Positions 1 through 8,928 are shown, counted from the stretch's first letter. The stretch: 64,000 nucleotides of DNA from Planctomycetaceae bacterium (GCA_021372945.1 JAJFTK010000048.1:1-64000); one strand, 5' to 3'. Program-made: numbers and translations. Notes: a model not told the origin generated them from the sequence alone.

Positions 1-8
1 CCAATCCT

Positions 9-51
9 TTTTGCAAGATTTTGAAGGCATCTTCCTTGAAAGCTTGCAAAA
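9..51. repeat. Stem-loop at left edge
   Basis: Perfect 9-bp inverted arms TTTTGCAAG (9-17) and CTTGCAAAA (43-51) enclose a second, shorter GAAG/CTTC pairing. It lies beyond the 3' end of the minus-strand TonB receptor gene and could terminate that transcript or one entering from outside the window. The rest of 1-172 shows no gene. Confidence 0.4.
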
Positions 52-172
52 TTGTACCCGATTTTATCAGCCGAATAAACCATAAACCAACGCCAAACCA
101 GCTTTTCAATACAAATCACAAACTTTCTCAGGGACGACTAAATAATTTTTCCCTTCGGCCAGATGGCATTTG

Positions 173-2470
173 TTAGAATCGCACGTTCCAGCGGACGCCG
201 ACAACCGTCGGCTCTTCGATCCAGGCGACCTTATCGGGGTACGACTTCTTGAACCCTGACGAATAAGAGTATCGCTTGTTATCGCCCAGCACCGGGATGT
301 TGTGAACAAAGAACGTTAGATCCGCCGATTTGCTGTAATGATAGGTCAGCGAAAGGTTGGCGGTGATCTCCAGGTCATAGGCATCCTGATCGTTGATATG
401 ATCGATCATGTCCATGTTGCCGCCGGCGCGGGCCAGCGCGGAAAGTCCATCCTTTGAACCTTCAAATCCCCAGATCGTCCGCAGGTCGCCGTGCAGCGTC
501 AGTTTGTTTTCATACAGGTTGATGTTCGTAAACAGCTTGGTCATATTGTTGGGCCAGTTGTTCAGGTCGTTGCCTTTGGACGTGATGAGCACGCCGCCGC
601 CGGCATCCTGGAAGTAGTCCGAATAGCTGATGCCGGAAACCGTGATGTCGTCGCCCAACTCCCAGTCAAGCTGTTTCACGAAGGAATGATTCAGCCCGAT
701 ATTCCAATTCTCCCTCTTGTACTGGCTCTCGAATTCCAATCCGAAGGTTTTGAGTTTGCCGACCGGAGCGCTGCGCCGCAGGTTCCAGTCCCATGCGATC
801 ACTTCATTGCTGTTGTAGAATGCCGAGGTTTGGAACATAAAGTGTTCGGTCGGCTGATTGGAGTAGATCAACTCCAGCGTATCAAGCTTCTCGGGTTTAT
901 TCTTTTCTCCGAGTTCATGCGACATGAACAATTCTTCCTGGGTGTTCATCCGGACAGATCGCTGCGCGATGAACTTCAGGTATTCGCTGGGGTCCAATTC
1001 GTAGATCCAGGCGAATCGCGGCGAGAACATGTAGTCCGTATAACTGTGTTTGTCCACGCGCGCCGACCAGATCGTCGTCGTCTTGGGCGTATGATTGATG
1101 TTCACTTCTCCAAGAAACGCGTGACTGGTTGTTTCCCATCCCTCGCCGACCGCGAAATAGGTACTGCTTGCCTCGGTGACCTGGCGATATCCCGTTCCAT
1201 AAGCTTCCGAGGAGGGACCGCTGATGATCCCATCTGACAGGCGAAGCCCATCGTTTTCGTTGAGTCCCCAGCCGGGCCGGATCAGGTCATAGCTGGCCTC
1301 GGCGCCGACCGCGGCCTTAATGAAATCGTCCTGCGAATCATAATTCAGCATGACGCGGCCGAAATATTCCCATTCCGACCAGATCCAGCCGATATTCTGC
1401 AAACTGTCGCGATCATTGACGATCGAACTGCTGTATTTTTCGACGTTGTGCACATCGATCGAACTTAACCCGAACGTCGATTTCAGCGAGAACTCATCAT
1501 TGAGCGGCGTGTTGTTCTCCAGCGCCAGTTGGAAATAGCGGTTGCGCGTCTGACGGAAGTCCTCGTAATCTCCATCGCCATCGATATCATATTTAATACT
1601 TGAACCCTGGGTCAGGTCATATGAGCTGGTAACATAGCGCGCCCAAAAACGCCAGGTATCCTTGAAGTGAACATCCACGTGCGCCTTGATCTGCGGTTCG
1701 TTGTCGTAATCGGACAAATACGTAAACACAGGGCTGGGATCGTACGGGCCGTTCTCATGGCCCAGGTAGCCGCTGCTGGACGAGTCCACGCCGAACAGAT
1801 CCGGGCTGTGACCGCTGGTGTGCACCACGCTCAAATAGGTGTACAGGTCGATCTTATCATTTTTCAGTCCGTAGCTCAGGTAGTTGCCGATGCTGTCATA
1901 GCGATCCCAGAAGTGTCCGCCGTAGGCGAGTCCGCGATTGTTGGCCGCCTGCCTGGTGATGATGTTGATGACGCCGCCGATCGCACCGGGGCCATACGTC
2001 ACCGAGCCCGGACCCCGCACGATCTCAACGCGTTCAATATCGTTCAGGTCCCAATTGAGAAGCTCCAGCCTGGCCCCATAGTGCGCCTTGATATTTACGT
2101 TGATGCCGTTGACGTTGACCAGGAATTTATACGGCCTGTCGGCGATAATGCCGCGAATTCCGGGAACCGGCCCGATGCTGTGGTTCATATAAAATGCGCC
2201 CGGCACGTAGATCTCGATCAGATCCAGCAGGTTGCGCGCCGGCGTCACCGCGATGTCCTGGGCCGTGATGACCGTCACGCTGGCGGGCATCTTCAGCGGG
2301 TTTGTTTCCGTGATCGTCGCCGGCACGATCTCGACGTTCATCAGCTCCGACAATGACATATCAAACAGCGTTTGCGTCTTCAGCGCCGTATCCGCCGCCT
2401 GGCCCGCGACCGCACCGGCCCATGCAAGCACCAGCACGACCGAACAAAAAGAGCTCTGTAACCGCTTCAT
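173..2470 (-). CDS. TonB-dependent outer-membrane receptor
   Basis: Predicted outer-membrane beta-barrel importing an unidentified ligand with energy from TonB-ExbBD. The 765-residue protein starts with a Lys/Arg-hydrophobic signal peptide ending near AVAGQA. A short segment LSELMNVEI follows, of the kind that precedes the plug in many vitamin or metal receptors. The plug (about residues 50-170) has TVITAQDI, IRGI, VNGINV and the typical end VEIVRGPGSVTYGPGAIGG. The remainder is barrel, ending in Phe (RWNVRF) as barrel proteins usually do. I chose the ATG at 2470 because it follows GAGGAAGCC and begins the signal peptide; the frame stays open upstream only through a TTG. No substrate gene lies alongside, so the ligand is unknown. 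Length is normal for the family. Confidence 0.9.
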   Translation of the reverse strand: MKRLQSSFCSVVLVLAWAGAVAGQAADTALKTQTLFDMSLSELMNVEIVPATITETNPLKMPASVTVITAQDIAVTPARNLLDLIEIYVPGAFYMNHSIGPVPGIRGIIADRPYKFLVNVNGINVNIKAHYGARLELLNWDLNDIERVEIVRGPGSVTYGPGAIGGVINIITRQAANNRGLAYGGHFWDRYDSIGNYLSYGLKNDKIDLYTYLSVVHTSGHSPDLFGVDSSSSGYLGHENGPYDPSPVFTYLSDYDNEPQIKAHVDVHFKDTWRFWARYVTSSYDLTQGSSIKYDIDGDGDYEDFRQTRNRYFQLALENNTPLNDEFSLKSTFGLSSIDVHNVEKYSSSIVNDRDSLQNIGWIWSEWEYFGRVMLNYDSQDDFIKAAVGAEASYDLIRPGWGLNENDGLRLSDGIISGPSSEAYGTGYRQVTEASSTYFAVGEGWETTSHAFLGEVNINHTPKTTTIWSARVDKHSYTDYMFSPRFAWIYELDPSEYLKFIAQRSVRMNTQEELFMSHELGEKNKPEKLDTLELIYSNQPTEHFMFQTSAFYNSNEVIAWDWNLRRSAPVGKLKTFGLEFESQYKRENWNIGLNHSFVKQLDWELGDDITVSGISYSDYFQDAGGGVLITSKGNDLNNWPNNMTKLFTNINLYENKLTLHGDLRTIWGFEGSKDGLSALARAGGNMDMIDHINDQDAYDLEITANLSLTYHYSKSADLTFFVHNIPVLGDNKRYSYSSGFKKSYPDKVAWIEEPTVVGVRWNVRF

Positions 2471-2746
2471 GGCTTCCTCGCTTTTTTTACAAAAACTGGT
2501 GATTGAACCTTCCACATCACCTGCTTTATCGAACAATGGATTCTCGAATATAACCCTGGGCGCGCCGTAATTTCAGGATTTGATCGCAATGCGCATTAAG
2601 AGAAGCAGCCTCGCCCGCTCAGGCGGCATCGTCCCTACGGAATGCCCGCGGACAACGCTGATAATGCGATTTATTGATGAACCTGCCGGCCAACTTACGC
2701 ACGGGCAAGCAGGCCGATGGTCTAAGGGAAGAATGAAACGGCAGAC
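2471..2746. other. Intergenic, no gene seen
   Basis: Together with the terminator next to it, 329 bases separate the TonB receptor start from rsmA. I read both strands for cobalamin, TPP and other riboswitch cores, which often precede TonB receptors, and found no convincing match. A GGCAT/ATGCC mini-inverted repeat around a GTAGGGACGATG sequence near 2624-2645 resembles dispersed intergenic repeats but has no partner in the window. Confidence 0.4.
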
Positions 2747-2799
2747 AAAAAAAACCAGGCGTCCGATAAACCGAACGGCAGGGCCTTCTTTTTCGGACG
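2747..2799 (-). terminator. Rho-independent terminator of ribE-rsmA operon
   Basis: Directly after the rsmA stop codon the minus strand has CGTCCGA (2793-2799) pairing perfectly with TCGGACG (2760-2766). A run of eight T (A on the plus strand, 2747-2754) follows after five bases. The loop is long (26 bases), so the strength is uncertain. Confidence 0.6.
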
Positions 2800-3684
2800 T
2801 CACCGTTTTTGTTCAAAGCAGAGATTTGCGATATTGATGTATTGCCGCGGCGTCAGCTCCTCGGGCCGGCTGTGCGGATCGACGCACGCTTCCTCAAAAA
2901 CATCCGGCCAGTGCCGTACGCATACCAGGTCATCCTGCGCGAATTTGACACAGGCCTTCAGCATCTTGCGGCGGTGATTCATGAACAGATTGATGATCTG
3001 CTTAAATATCTGCATACTATGGATTTGGGCCGCCATGCTTTCATCCCGCTCGTAGCTCACCATGGCCGAATCCACCTGCGGCCGCGGCCAGAACACGCTG
3101 GGCGGAAGTTTTCGCAGCGGGCGCACTGTGCCGGTTGCCTGCATCAGAATGCTCAGCGTTCCGTACTCCGCATGGCCCGGCCGGGCCGTCATCCGTTCAG
3201 CCACCTCCTTCTGCACCGTCACGTACATGCCGTCGGCCGTCACCGGTCCCAGGATGAGATTGGCCATCACGGCAGAGCCGACGTTGTAGGGCAAATTGGC
3301 CACGAGCAGCAGGCGGCCGCCATGGTCGTCCTGTGCCTGCCGCATCGCTTCAAGGATCTCGCGTTGGATCGCATTTTTATTCTCCAGCACGTCCATGTTG
3401 AACAACTGAACGTTTGAGAACCTGGCTAATTGCACGCGGGCGATCCCGGCAAGCGCCGTGTCATATTCAACCGTGATCACCTGCCCGGCGCGCTGGGCGA
3501 GTTCCTCCGTGAACGAGCCTGTTCCGGTGCCTATCTCGATGACGGCATCCTGCGGCTGAATATGCGCGGTCTCTACCAGCAGGCGCATCAGGTTCAGATC
3601 GATCAGAAAATTCTGACCGAGCCTTCGATTGGGCATTGTCCCCGCGCCCGCCAGAAGCTTCTCGATGTCCTGTTTCGTCTGCAT
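2800..3684 (-). CDS. rsmA: 16S rRNA dimethyladenosine transferase RsmA (KsgA)
   Basis: Dimethylates the two adjacent adenines in the 3' terminal hairpin of 16S rRNA, a late 30S assembly step, using S-adenosylmethionine. The 294-residue product matches the family in length. Signatures read directly: RRLGQNFLID near the N terminus, the SAM-binding VIEIGTGTGSFTEEL, the acidic VITVEYD, and the catalytic NLPYNVGSAV. A helical C-terminal domain contains MNHRRKML. It starts at ATG 3684, 33 bases after pdxA, the pairing also known from E. coli (pdxA-ksgA). It is the last gene of the apparent operon ribE - methyltransferase - pdxA - rsmA, with a terminator hairpin directly behind the stop. Confidence 0.96.
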   Translation of the reverse strand: MQTKQDIEKLLAGAGTMPNRRLGQNFLIDLNLMRLLVETAHIQPQDAVIEIGTGTGSFTEELAQRAGQVITVEYDTALAGIARVQLARFSNVQLFNMDVLENKNAIQREILEAMRQAQDDHGGRLLLVANLPYNVGSAVMANLILGPVTADGMYVTVQKEVAERMTARPGHAEYGTLSILMQATGTVRPLRKLPPSVFWPRPQVDSAMVSYERDESMAAQIHSMQIFKQIINLFMNHRRKMLKACVKFAQDDLVCVRHWPDVFEEACVDPHSRPEELTPRQYINIANLCFEQKR

Positions 3685-3717
3685 GGAAAACTGCCGCCGA
3701 AGGCGGCTTCCGCCATT

Positions 3718-4758
3718 TTACCCTTTGCCTTTTTCTTTTTGCTTTACAGCCGCCATTTGCACCGCCACGCGGATGGCTTCCTTCATGGAGTTTTCGTTGG
3801 CCAGCCCTTTGCCGGCGATATCAAAGGCGGTGCCGTGCCCGGGCGACGTGCGGATGATCGGCAGCCCGATCGTGACGTTCACGGCCGAATCGAAGGCCGC
3901 CATTTTAACCGGGATCAATCCCTGATCATGATACATTGCTACCACGCCGTCGAATTTTCCGTGCATCGCCTGATAAAACATCGTATCGGCAGGGTATGGG
4001 CCTGTTGCGTCAATGCCCGCTTCGCGTGCCAGCCGGATGGCCGGGCGGATGATGCGGTTCTCCTCGTCCCCGAATTGGCCGTCCTCGCCGGCGTGCGGGT
4101 TCAAGCCTGCAACTCCGATCCGCGGTTTTTTGATTCCAAAATACTCGATCAGCGCCGTATTCAGCAGGTCGATGGGCTCGAACACGCAGCCGATCGTAAA
4201 TTTATGCCGTACTTCAAACAGGGCTTCATGAATGGTGGCCAGAGCCAGTTTGAGCGGTCCGGCCACGAACATCATCACCTTGCGTGGGCTCTTGCATCGC
4301 GCCGCCAGCATCTCGGTATGCCCCGGCCACGGACCGTCTGCCAGCTTCCAGCTTACCTTGCTGATCGGCGCCGTCACGATGCCGTCGATGATCCCGTCCA
4401 TCGCGGCGTCGATCGCATCCAGACAGAACCGCATCGAGCATTCGCCGCTCATCGGCGTGGGGCTGTGCAGCCAGGCGGGCACCGAGTACTCATCGTAATC
4501 GGCCACCACGACCTGACGCGGGTAATCGCGGCTGAGCTTCTCGTGCGGGTGACGCAGCCAGAACGGTTCCATCTCGATCTGGTCGGCCGCGTACTCAAGC
4601 TGCTCATCCAGCCCGAAGATCACGAATTTCGCCAGCCGCCGAATGCTCGCGTCCGACAGCGCCTTGACAATGATCTCGGCCCCGATGCCCCCCGGATCGC
4701 CCATCGTGATCCCGATGAACAGCTCGTTACCAACCAGATTGCGAATGGAATTTGTCAC
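3718..4758 (-). CDS. pdxA: 4-hydroxythreonine-4-phosphate dehydrogenase PdxA
   Basis: NAD-dependent oxidation of 4-phosphohydroxy-L-threonine in the DXP-dependent pyridoxal phosphate pathway. The 346-residue protein begins with the family signature ITMGDPGGIGAEI. It has the substrate/metal motifs GHTEMLA, a conserved GLNPHAGEDG and MYHDQGLIPVK, and near the C terminus RTSPGHGTAFDIAGKG. Start codon is GTG at 4758, preceded by GAAGAAG. It lies 11 bases after the upstream methyltransferase-like gene and 33 before rsmA, so cotranscription is likely. No other pyridoxal biosynthesis gene is in the window. Confidence 0.95.
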   Translation of the reverse strand: MTNSIRNLVGNELFIGITMGDPGGIGAEIIVKALSDASIRRLAKFVIFGLDEQLEYAADQIEMEPFWLRHPHEKLSRDYPRQVVVADYDEYSVPAWLHSPTPMSGECSMRFCLDAIDAAMDGIIDGIVTAPISKVSWKLADGPWPGHTEMLAARCKSPRKVMMFVAGPLKLALATIHEALFEVRHKFTIGCVFEPIDLLNTALIEYFGIKKPRIGVAGLNPHAGEDGQFGDEENRIIRPAIRLAREAGIDATGPYPADTMFYQAMHGKFDGVVAMYHDQGLIPVKMAAFDSAVNVTIGLPIIRTSPGHGTAFDIAGKGLANENSMKEAIRVAVQMAAVKQKEKGKG

Positions 4759-4769
4759 GGCTTCTTCGA

Positions 4770-5369
4770 CTAGTAAATTCTGAAGTAGGTCGGCAGAAGA
4801 TGCATTTCATGAAGCTCTTCGATGATTTCCAGAATGCCAATCATCCAGATGAACCATAACGCGCTGAAAAGGTGTCTTCGGAATACATTGGGCATTACCA
4901 CATATTCGGTCGGTTCCGTAAGAAGAGACAGTTGCGGCCAGAAACGTGGAACCCTGTTCCTATAACTTTCGAATTCGCTACCGTACAGTGCCTGGAGTTT
5001 ATCCTCTTCATGCCGGATTACAAACGGGTAATACAACCCAAAAGCGGCGGCGATTAATAAGGGAATAAGCAGCGATTCGCTTGTCAATCCGGCCCCCAAG
5101 CCGCCCAGCAGGCTGAAAAAGTACAATGGATTGCGGCAAATGCTATATGGACCGCTGATGATCAACTGCTTTGTCTTGTATCCCGCTATGTAGAGCGAGC
5201 ACCACAAACGCCCGATGGAGGCGATCCCAACAAGCACACATCCCGCCAAAAACAGAAATGCGCTGAACATGGAACCGACAGCGTCCCAGTAACCGCTCGA
5301 GACCACGAGCACAGCGATGATGCCGGCCATAAACAAACGAGTAAAATTCAACCGTGAACTTCTATACAT
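4770..5369 (-). CDS. Isoprenylcysteine methyltransferase-like membrane protein
   Basis: A 199-residue polytopic membrane protein with about five hydrophobic segments (for example residues 11-27, 34-52, 84-100). The middle carries the ICMT/PEMT-type signature GPYSICRNPLYFFSLLGGLG followed by HEEDKLQALYGSEFESYRNRVPRFWP, the SAM-binding and C-terminal signature of this superfamily. Bacterial members methylate small or lipid-linked substrates that are mostly unknown; the substrate here cannot be told from sequence. Position between riboflavin synthase and pdxA looks like operon hitch-hiking rather than a shared pathway. Confidence 0.85.
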   Translation of the reverse strand: MYRSSRLNFTRLFMAGIIAVLVVSSGYWDAVGSMFSAFLFLAGCVLVGIASIGRLWCSLYIAGYKTKQLIISGPYSICRNPLYFFSLLGGLGAGLTSESLLIPLLIAAAFGLYYPFVIRHEEDKLQALYGSEFESYRNRVPRFWPQLSLLTEPTEYVVMPNVFRRHLFSALWFIWMIGILEIIEELHEMHLLPTYFRIY

Positions 5370-5438
5370 GCGATCCTGCGTATCTCAAATTAATCTTGCC
5401 CGTCAAATTGAATGTCAAAAGCCGGTCGCTTCGACGGC

Positions 5439-6080
5439 TTAATACTCAAAATCCCTGATTTTCTCAGCCGTCAGGCCGCAGCCTCCCGGCCACATCGCGC
5501 CAAGCTGCTTTTGGACTATCTTGACCAGTATGTCGGTTTCTATGTTCACCAAATCGCCCACCTTGGCGTCCTGCCAGATTGTTTGACTGAGGGTGCTTGG
5601 AATCAGGGAGACGCCAAATCCCGACTTGTTAAGTTCCGAAACAGTCAGGCTGATACCGTCTATCGCGATGGAGCCTTTGAGGATTATTTGGCTCATCAAT
5701 TCTGGCTTTGCCTCAAACCGAAATTCAGCGAATCCGGTTTCCCGTCGAATGACGACGATTTTACCTGTGCCATCCACATGTCCCTGTACAAAATGCCCCC
5801 CGAATCGGCCCTGCGCACTAAGCGCCCGTTCCAGATTTGCTTTGGACCCGACTCTCAGCTTCAAAAGGGTACTGCGATGGACTGTTTCCGAACTGACGTC
5901 AAAAGATGCGATCGACTGTTCCAGATGCGAAATTGTTAAGCAGACACCATTTACTGCGATGCTATCGCCCGGATGGGCGTCTGCGGCCAGATGTTTGAGG
6001 TCAATGCCAAGGACTATCCGCCCGCCGGAGGGCTGGATTTTGCGGATTTCGCCAACAGCTTCAATGATCCCGGTAAACAT
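5439..6080 (-). CDS. ribE: Riboflavin synthase, alpha subunit
   Basis: Dismutates two 6,7-dimethyl-8-ribityllumazines to riboflavin plus a pyrimidinedione, the last step of riboflavin synthesis. The 213-residue protein shows the internal duplication of the family. Each half has a lumazine-binding repeat: MFTGIIEAVGEI with GDSIAVNGVCLTI in the first, and GHFVQGHVDGTGKI with GSIAIDGISLTVSEL in the second. Start ATG 6080 begins the canonical MFTGI. It is the first gene of the operon running to rsmA. The leader is short and no FMN riboswitch is visible. Other rib genes are outside the window. Confidence 0.96.
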   Translation of the reverse strand: MFTGIIEAVGEIRKIQPSGGRIVLGIDLKHLAADAHPGDSIAVNGVCLTISHLEQSIASFDVSSETVHRSTLLKLRVGSKANLERALSAQGRFGGHFVQGHVDGTGKIVVIRRETGFAEFRFEAKPELMSQIILKGSIAIDGISLTVSELNKSGFGVSLIPSTLSQTIWQDAKVGDLVNIETDILVKIVQKQLGAMWPGGCGLTAEKIRDFEY

Positions 6081-6328
6081 CCCTGATTAGTCCTCTGCAT
6101 AATCACAGTTGGCCATCGTAAGGGCCCAATCCGGCGTTGTCAATACCAAAACCACGGTCGCAGCCGCCTGAACGCGCAAGAAAGCGGTTTTTCAGTATGA
6201 ATAAATACGCAAGATTTTCTTTTCACGGGCAAGGTCCAGTGGTAATATTATTCTGCATGATTATAATTGCCCTGGTACGTACCAAACAAACCTGCCGGTT
6301 GATCCCGCCGGCCACAATGGAGAAAGAG

Positions 6329-7957
6329 ATGATTCGGTGCATTCGCCTACATGGAGCCGTTTGCGTGTTCTGGCTGCTGGTTCTTGCCGGCATTGTTTCA
6401 GCCGCCGCTCGCAACGGACGCGCAATGGATTCTTCCGCGGCGCAGCAGACGCAGGCGCAAGCCAAGCGGGAGCAGCTTCGTGTGGAAGCCCAGAAAACGC
6501 ATGCCCAAGTCAACGCGTTGCTTACCCAGGTGCTTACGGCTGTAAAAACAAATACCCATCCAGCGCCAAATGTGGTCGAGGCTGCGGCAGCGGCGCTTGA
6601 AAATAACAAACAAAATGCCCTTGCCTATGACGATAGGCAGCGGGCCGACTATATGCTCCTACAGGCCTGGACGGGGTATTTTCAGGGCAATCTGCAGGAA
6701 GCCCTGAGCTGGTCCATGCGGGCCTGCAAACAGGATGAGGGCAGTCAGGATGCCTGGATCAGCCAGGCGCTATTCAGTATGCTCGCCGGCAGGCGACCGC
6801 CGCTGCCCCGTATCGAAAAACCGGCTCTCGAGACGGAGCAGCAGCGAATGCGTCCCGAACGTACGCGGCCTCAGCGTCGCAATATGAACGCTAATATGGA
6901 GGCTGCTCAGCCGGAATACCGTCCCGAACCTTACAGCAACAAAGGCATTCTGGATTTTGATCTTCCTGCGGTCCGCGCCGAGTTCTTTCGTGAGAAGTTC
7001 GAGCGTTTTGAATGCAAGACGACCACAGGGCAATCGGTTGAATACGTTCCCAGCCAGGATATGCTCTGTGCCTTTTTTTGGCAGAGCGCCGAAAGCGTGG
7101 CCGATGTGAATACACCGGGTGTCATCGCTGCGGCGGAAGTAATCGACATGGGCTACGATGCCGGGAGCGGCCAAGGCGCGGGAATTGACCTTCAGCGCCA
7201 GTATTTTACGAAATTGATGAATTCCTGTGAGAGTGCCCCTTCCGTCAAGTTCCTGCAAATCGATATGATCCGCCCGCGGAACCTGCAGAAACTCGATTTG
7301 TCCAAGTACGATGATAAAGGCATCCCTTCCGTGATCGCCGCGCTTCCGGAATCAAACGCGCAGCGATTCGCTTGTGACGCCTCAACGCCCTTCATGATGG
7401 TTATTGACAAAAGCGGTTCCGTAAAATATTCCGGTCCGGCGGCAGGATTCATGCCTGCCTTCATTTTGACCGAGACCTCGGGTCAGCCGATCTCCCTGGC
7501 GTCCCAAACCGATTCGGGCCAAGTCGATGAAATGGGTCTTTCGCCGTTTGGTGAAATGGCGCCTGCCGGCCTGCCAGGTGCGGACCCCAATGCGCCAAAG
7601 AGCGATCCCAACCGGCCGGTCTCATCGGGCCGTGCCCCATCCAATGCAACCCCATCTTCTTCGGCGTCCGCCGCTTCGGCCTCAAGCGCGCCTGCAAAAT
7701 CCGAATACGATTTCCCCATGGATGAGGCCCAGCAGCAGGTCGAGGCCGAAAATCTTCTGCGAATGGGCCAGCTCAAGATCGAAGAAAGTGTCAAGATCCG
7801 CGGCAGCAATCCGCGCGACGGCATCGAGGCCTGCCGCCAGGTGCTGGCCAGGTATCCGAACACGCCTTATGCGACACAAGCCCAGATGCTGCTCCGCAGG
7901 GTCCCTCAGCGCTATAAGGAAGAATACAAGATAACGGACAAGGAACTCGGTTTATGA
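6329..7957 (+). CDS. Secreted protein with thioredoxin-like core and TPR-like ends
   Basis: Not assigned to a named family. I start it at ATG 6329 because GGAG sits six bases upstream and the ATG opens a clean signal peptide (IRCIRLHGAVCVFWLLVLAGIVSA). The 542-residue mature part begins with a Gln/Ala-rich helical stretch and a TPR-like unit (about residues 70-150). A low-complexity linker follows, then a segment (about 220-400) whose spacing DMLCAFFWQSAES ... FLQIDM ... GIPSVIA ... TPFMMVIDKSGSVKYSGP resembles a thioredoxin fold but has no CxxC pair. A Pro/Ser/Ala-rich linker leads to a C-terminal helical repeat (LARYPNTPYATQAQMLL). Envelope localisation is inferred. Confidence 0.75.
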   Translation: MIRCIRLHGAVCVFWLLVLAGIVSAAARNGRAMDSSAAQQTQAQAKREQLRVEAQKTHAQVNALLTQVLTAVKTNTHPAPNVVEAAAAALENNKQNALAYDDRQRADYMLLQAWTGYFQGNLQEALSWSMRACKQDEGSQDAWISQALFSMLAGRRPPLPRIEKPALETEQQRMRPERTRPQRRNMNANMEAAQPEYRPEPYSNKGILDFDLPAVRAEFFREKFERFECKTTTGQSVEYVPSQDMLCAFFWQSAESVADVNTPGVIAAAEVIDMGYDAGSGQGAGIDLQRQYFTKLMNSCESAPSVKFLQIDMIRPRNLQKLDLSKYDDKGIPSVIAALPESNAQRFACDASTPFMMVIDKSGSVKYSGPAAGFMPAFILTETSGQPISLASQTDSGQVDEMGLSPFGEMAPAGLPGADPNAPKSDPNRPVSSGRAPSNATPSSSASAASASSAPAKSEYDFPMDEAQQQVEAENLLRMGQLKIEESVKIRGSNPRDGIEACRQVLARYPNTPYATQAQMLLRRVPQRYKEEYKITDKELGL

Positions 7958-7967
7958 TTTAGTAACA

Positions 7968-8006
7968 CGGGCATCCCCTCGACAGGCTCGGGGCTGGCTC
8001 TGCCCG
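7968..8006. repeat. REP-like palindrome
   Basis: Outer arms CGGGCA (7968-7973) and TGCCCG (8001-8006) pair perfectly around an inner CCCC...GGGG element, CCCCTCGACAGGCTCGGGG (7975-7993). The TCGACAGGCTC core resembles short palindromes scattered in many environmental genomes. It lies 10 bases after a plus-strand stop codon and could also act as a 3' hairpin. Confidence 0.5.
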
Positions 8007-8040
8007 CGAAATTGAAACTCCAATTCTCAAGGAGGGTCTG

Positions 8041-8928
8041 ATGAATTATGATTTGGGCACAGGGGATGTGCCCGCTATTTTTATCGCGGCACGTTGTCTG
8101 CCGGAAGCGTGGGAAAAGGCTGTCGTGTCCGTCTGGGAACAGGGCCTGACGATCAAAACGCAATATGATAAGCCCACTGACCCGCCCAGCAAAGATGCCA
8201 CCGTTATGATCTCGGTGGCTGATCCGTTCAATGAGCCGCGCATCCACAAGAACTTTCCCGGCGGCCCGGAGGAACTGGAATCGTATCGCCAGGAGGTCGT
8301 CAGCGGCATTCATGACCATTGGATCGACCCTGCCGCCGGCAAGTGGACCTATACCTACCATGAGCGGCTGGCGGCCTACAGCCCGGTCAGCGATCTGCGC
8401 GATCCGAATAGCCTCAAGCCGTTCGTTCCCGTGGATCAATTGAACTATATTGTCGAGTCGCTCTCCGCTTGCACGCACACCCGCCGTGCCCAGGCCATTA
8501 CCTGGATGCCGACCTGCGACCCCAAGACGGATGACCCGCCGTGTCTGCAGCGCATCTGGTGCCGGCTGGTGCAGGAGAACGACGGCTTTGTCCTGAATCT
8601 CAATACGCACTGGCGCAGCCGCGATCTGTACAAGGCGTGGTTTATGAATGCTTATGCCCTGACGGACCTGCAGCGGATCATGGCCGAGCGCATTGCCGCC
8701 AACCTGAAGAAACCCGTCCGCGTCGGGCGTTATGTCGATATCAGCGACTCGCTGCACATTTACGGTTCTTATTTTGGCAACGCCCAGGTGGAGATCGACA
8801 AGATGAAAAAGACGTCCTTCATGGACCGGGCCTGGGAATCAACGCATCCTGCGTTTGAAATGATGACGCAGGAGGCACGTGAAAAGCTGACGGATGACCC
8901 CGACTGGTACGCCAAGGCCCGGGGATAA
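8041..8928 (+). CDS. thyA: Thymidylate synthase family protein
   Basis: Likely methylates dUMP to dTMP with methylenetetrahydrofolate. The sequence is divergent (295 residues), but the active-site layout is clear. RRAQAITWMP corresponds to the paired phosphate-binding arginines, and DPPCLQ contains the nucleophile Cys168. The phosphate/uracil segment HWRSRDLYKAWFMNAYAL keeps Arg-Ser-x-Asp and the Asn eight residues on that selects dUMP over dCMP in classical enzymes. LHIYGSYF supplies the later His and Tyr. The residue after the nucleophile is Leu rather than the usual His, and the N-terminal part is only weakly like E. coli ThyA. A strong AGGAGG lies nine bases before ATG 8041. It appears monocistronic; a hydroxymethylase variant is the main alternative. 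Confidence 0.85.
   Translation: MNYDLGTGDVPAIFIAARCLPEAWEKAVVSVWEQGLTIKTQYDKPTDPPSKDATVMISVADPFNEPRIHKNFPGGPEELESYRQEVVSGIHDHWIDPAAGKWTYTYHERLAAYSPVSDLRDPNSLKPFVPVDQLNYIVESLSACTHTRRAQAITWMPTCDPKTDDPPCLQRIWCRLVQENDGFVLNLNTHWRSRDLYKAWFMNAYALTDLQRIMAERIAANLKKPVRVGRYVDISDSLHIYGSYFGNAQVEIDKMKKTSFMDRAWESTHPAFEMMTQEAREKLTDDPDWYAKARG

Noticed and set aside
2499..2510. tRNA T-arm-like GGTTCAATCACC on the minus strand
   Set aside because: No acceptor stem, D-arm or anticodon arm at matching distances; it lies in the 5' leader of the TonB receptor gene.
2471..2799. Cobalamin or other riboswitch ahead of the TonB receptor
   Set aside because: The conserved cores of cobalamin and TPP riboswitches could not be found on the minus strand.
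3430..4773. Long plus-strand open frame (447 codons) opposite rsmA and pdxA
   Set aside because: The minus-strand genes have unmistakable family motifs, while this frame encodes a His/Arg-rich sequence without any. It is a by-product of GC-rich codon usage.
6239..6267. TATAAT at 6262-6267 as promoter of the secreted thioredoxin-like protein
   Set aside because: The -10 is perfect but no acceptable -35 lies 16-18 bases upstream; in an AT-rich stretch this may be chance.
6081..6328. FMN riboswitch ahead of riboflavin synthase
   Set aside because: No RFN-element core was recognised and the gene is first in an operon of unrelated genes.
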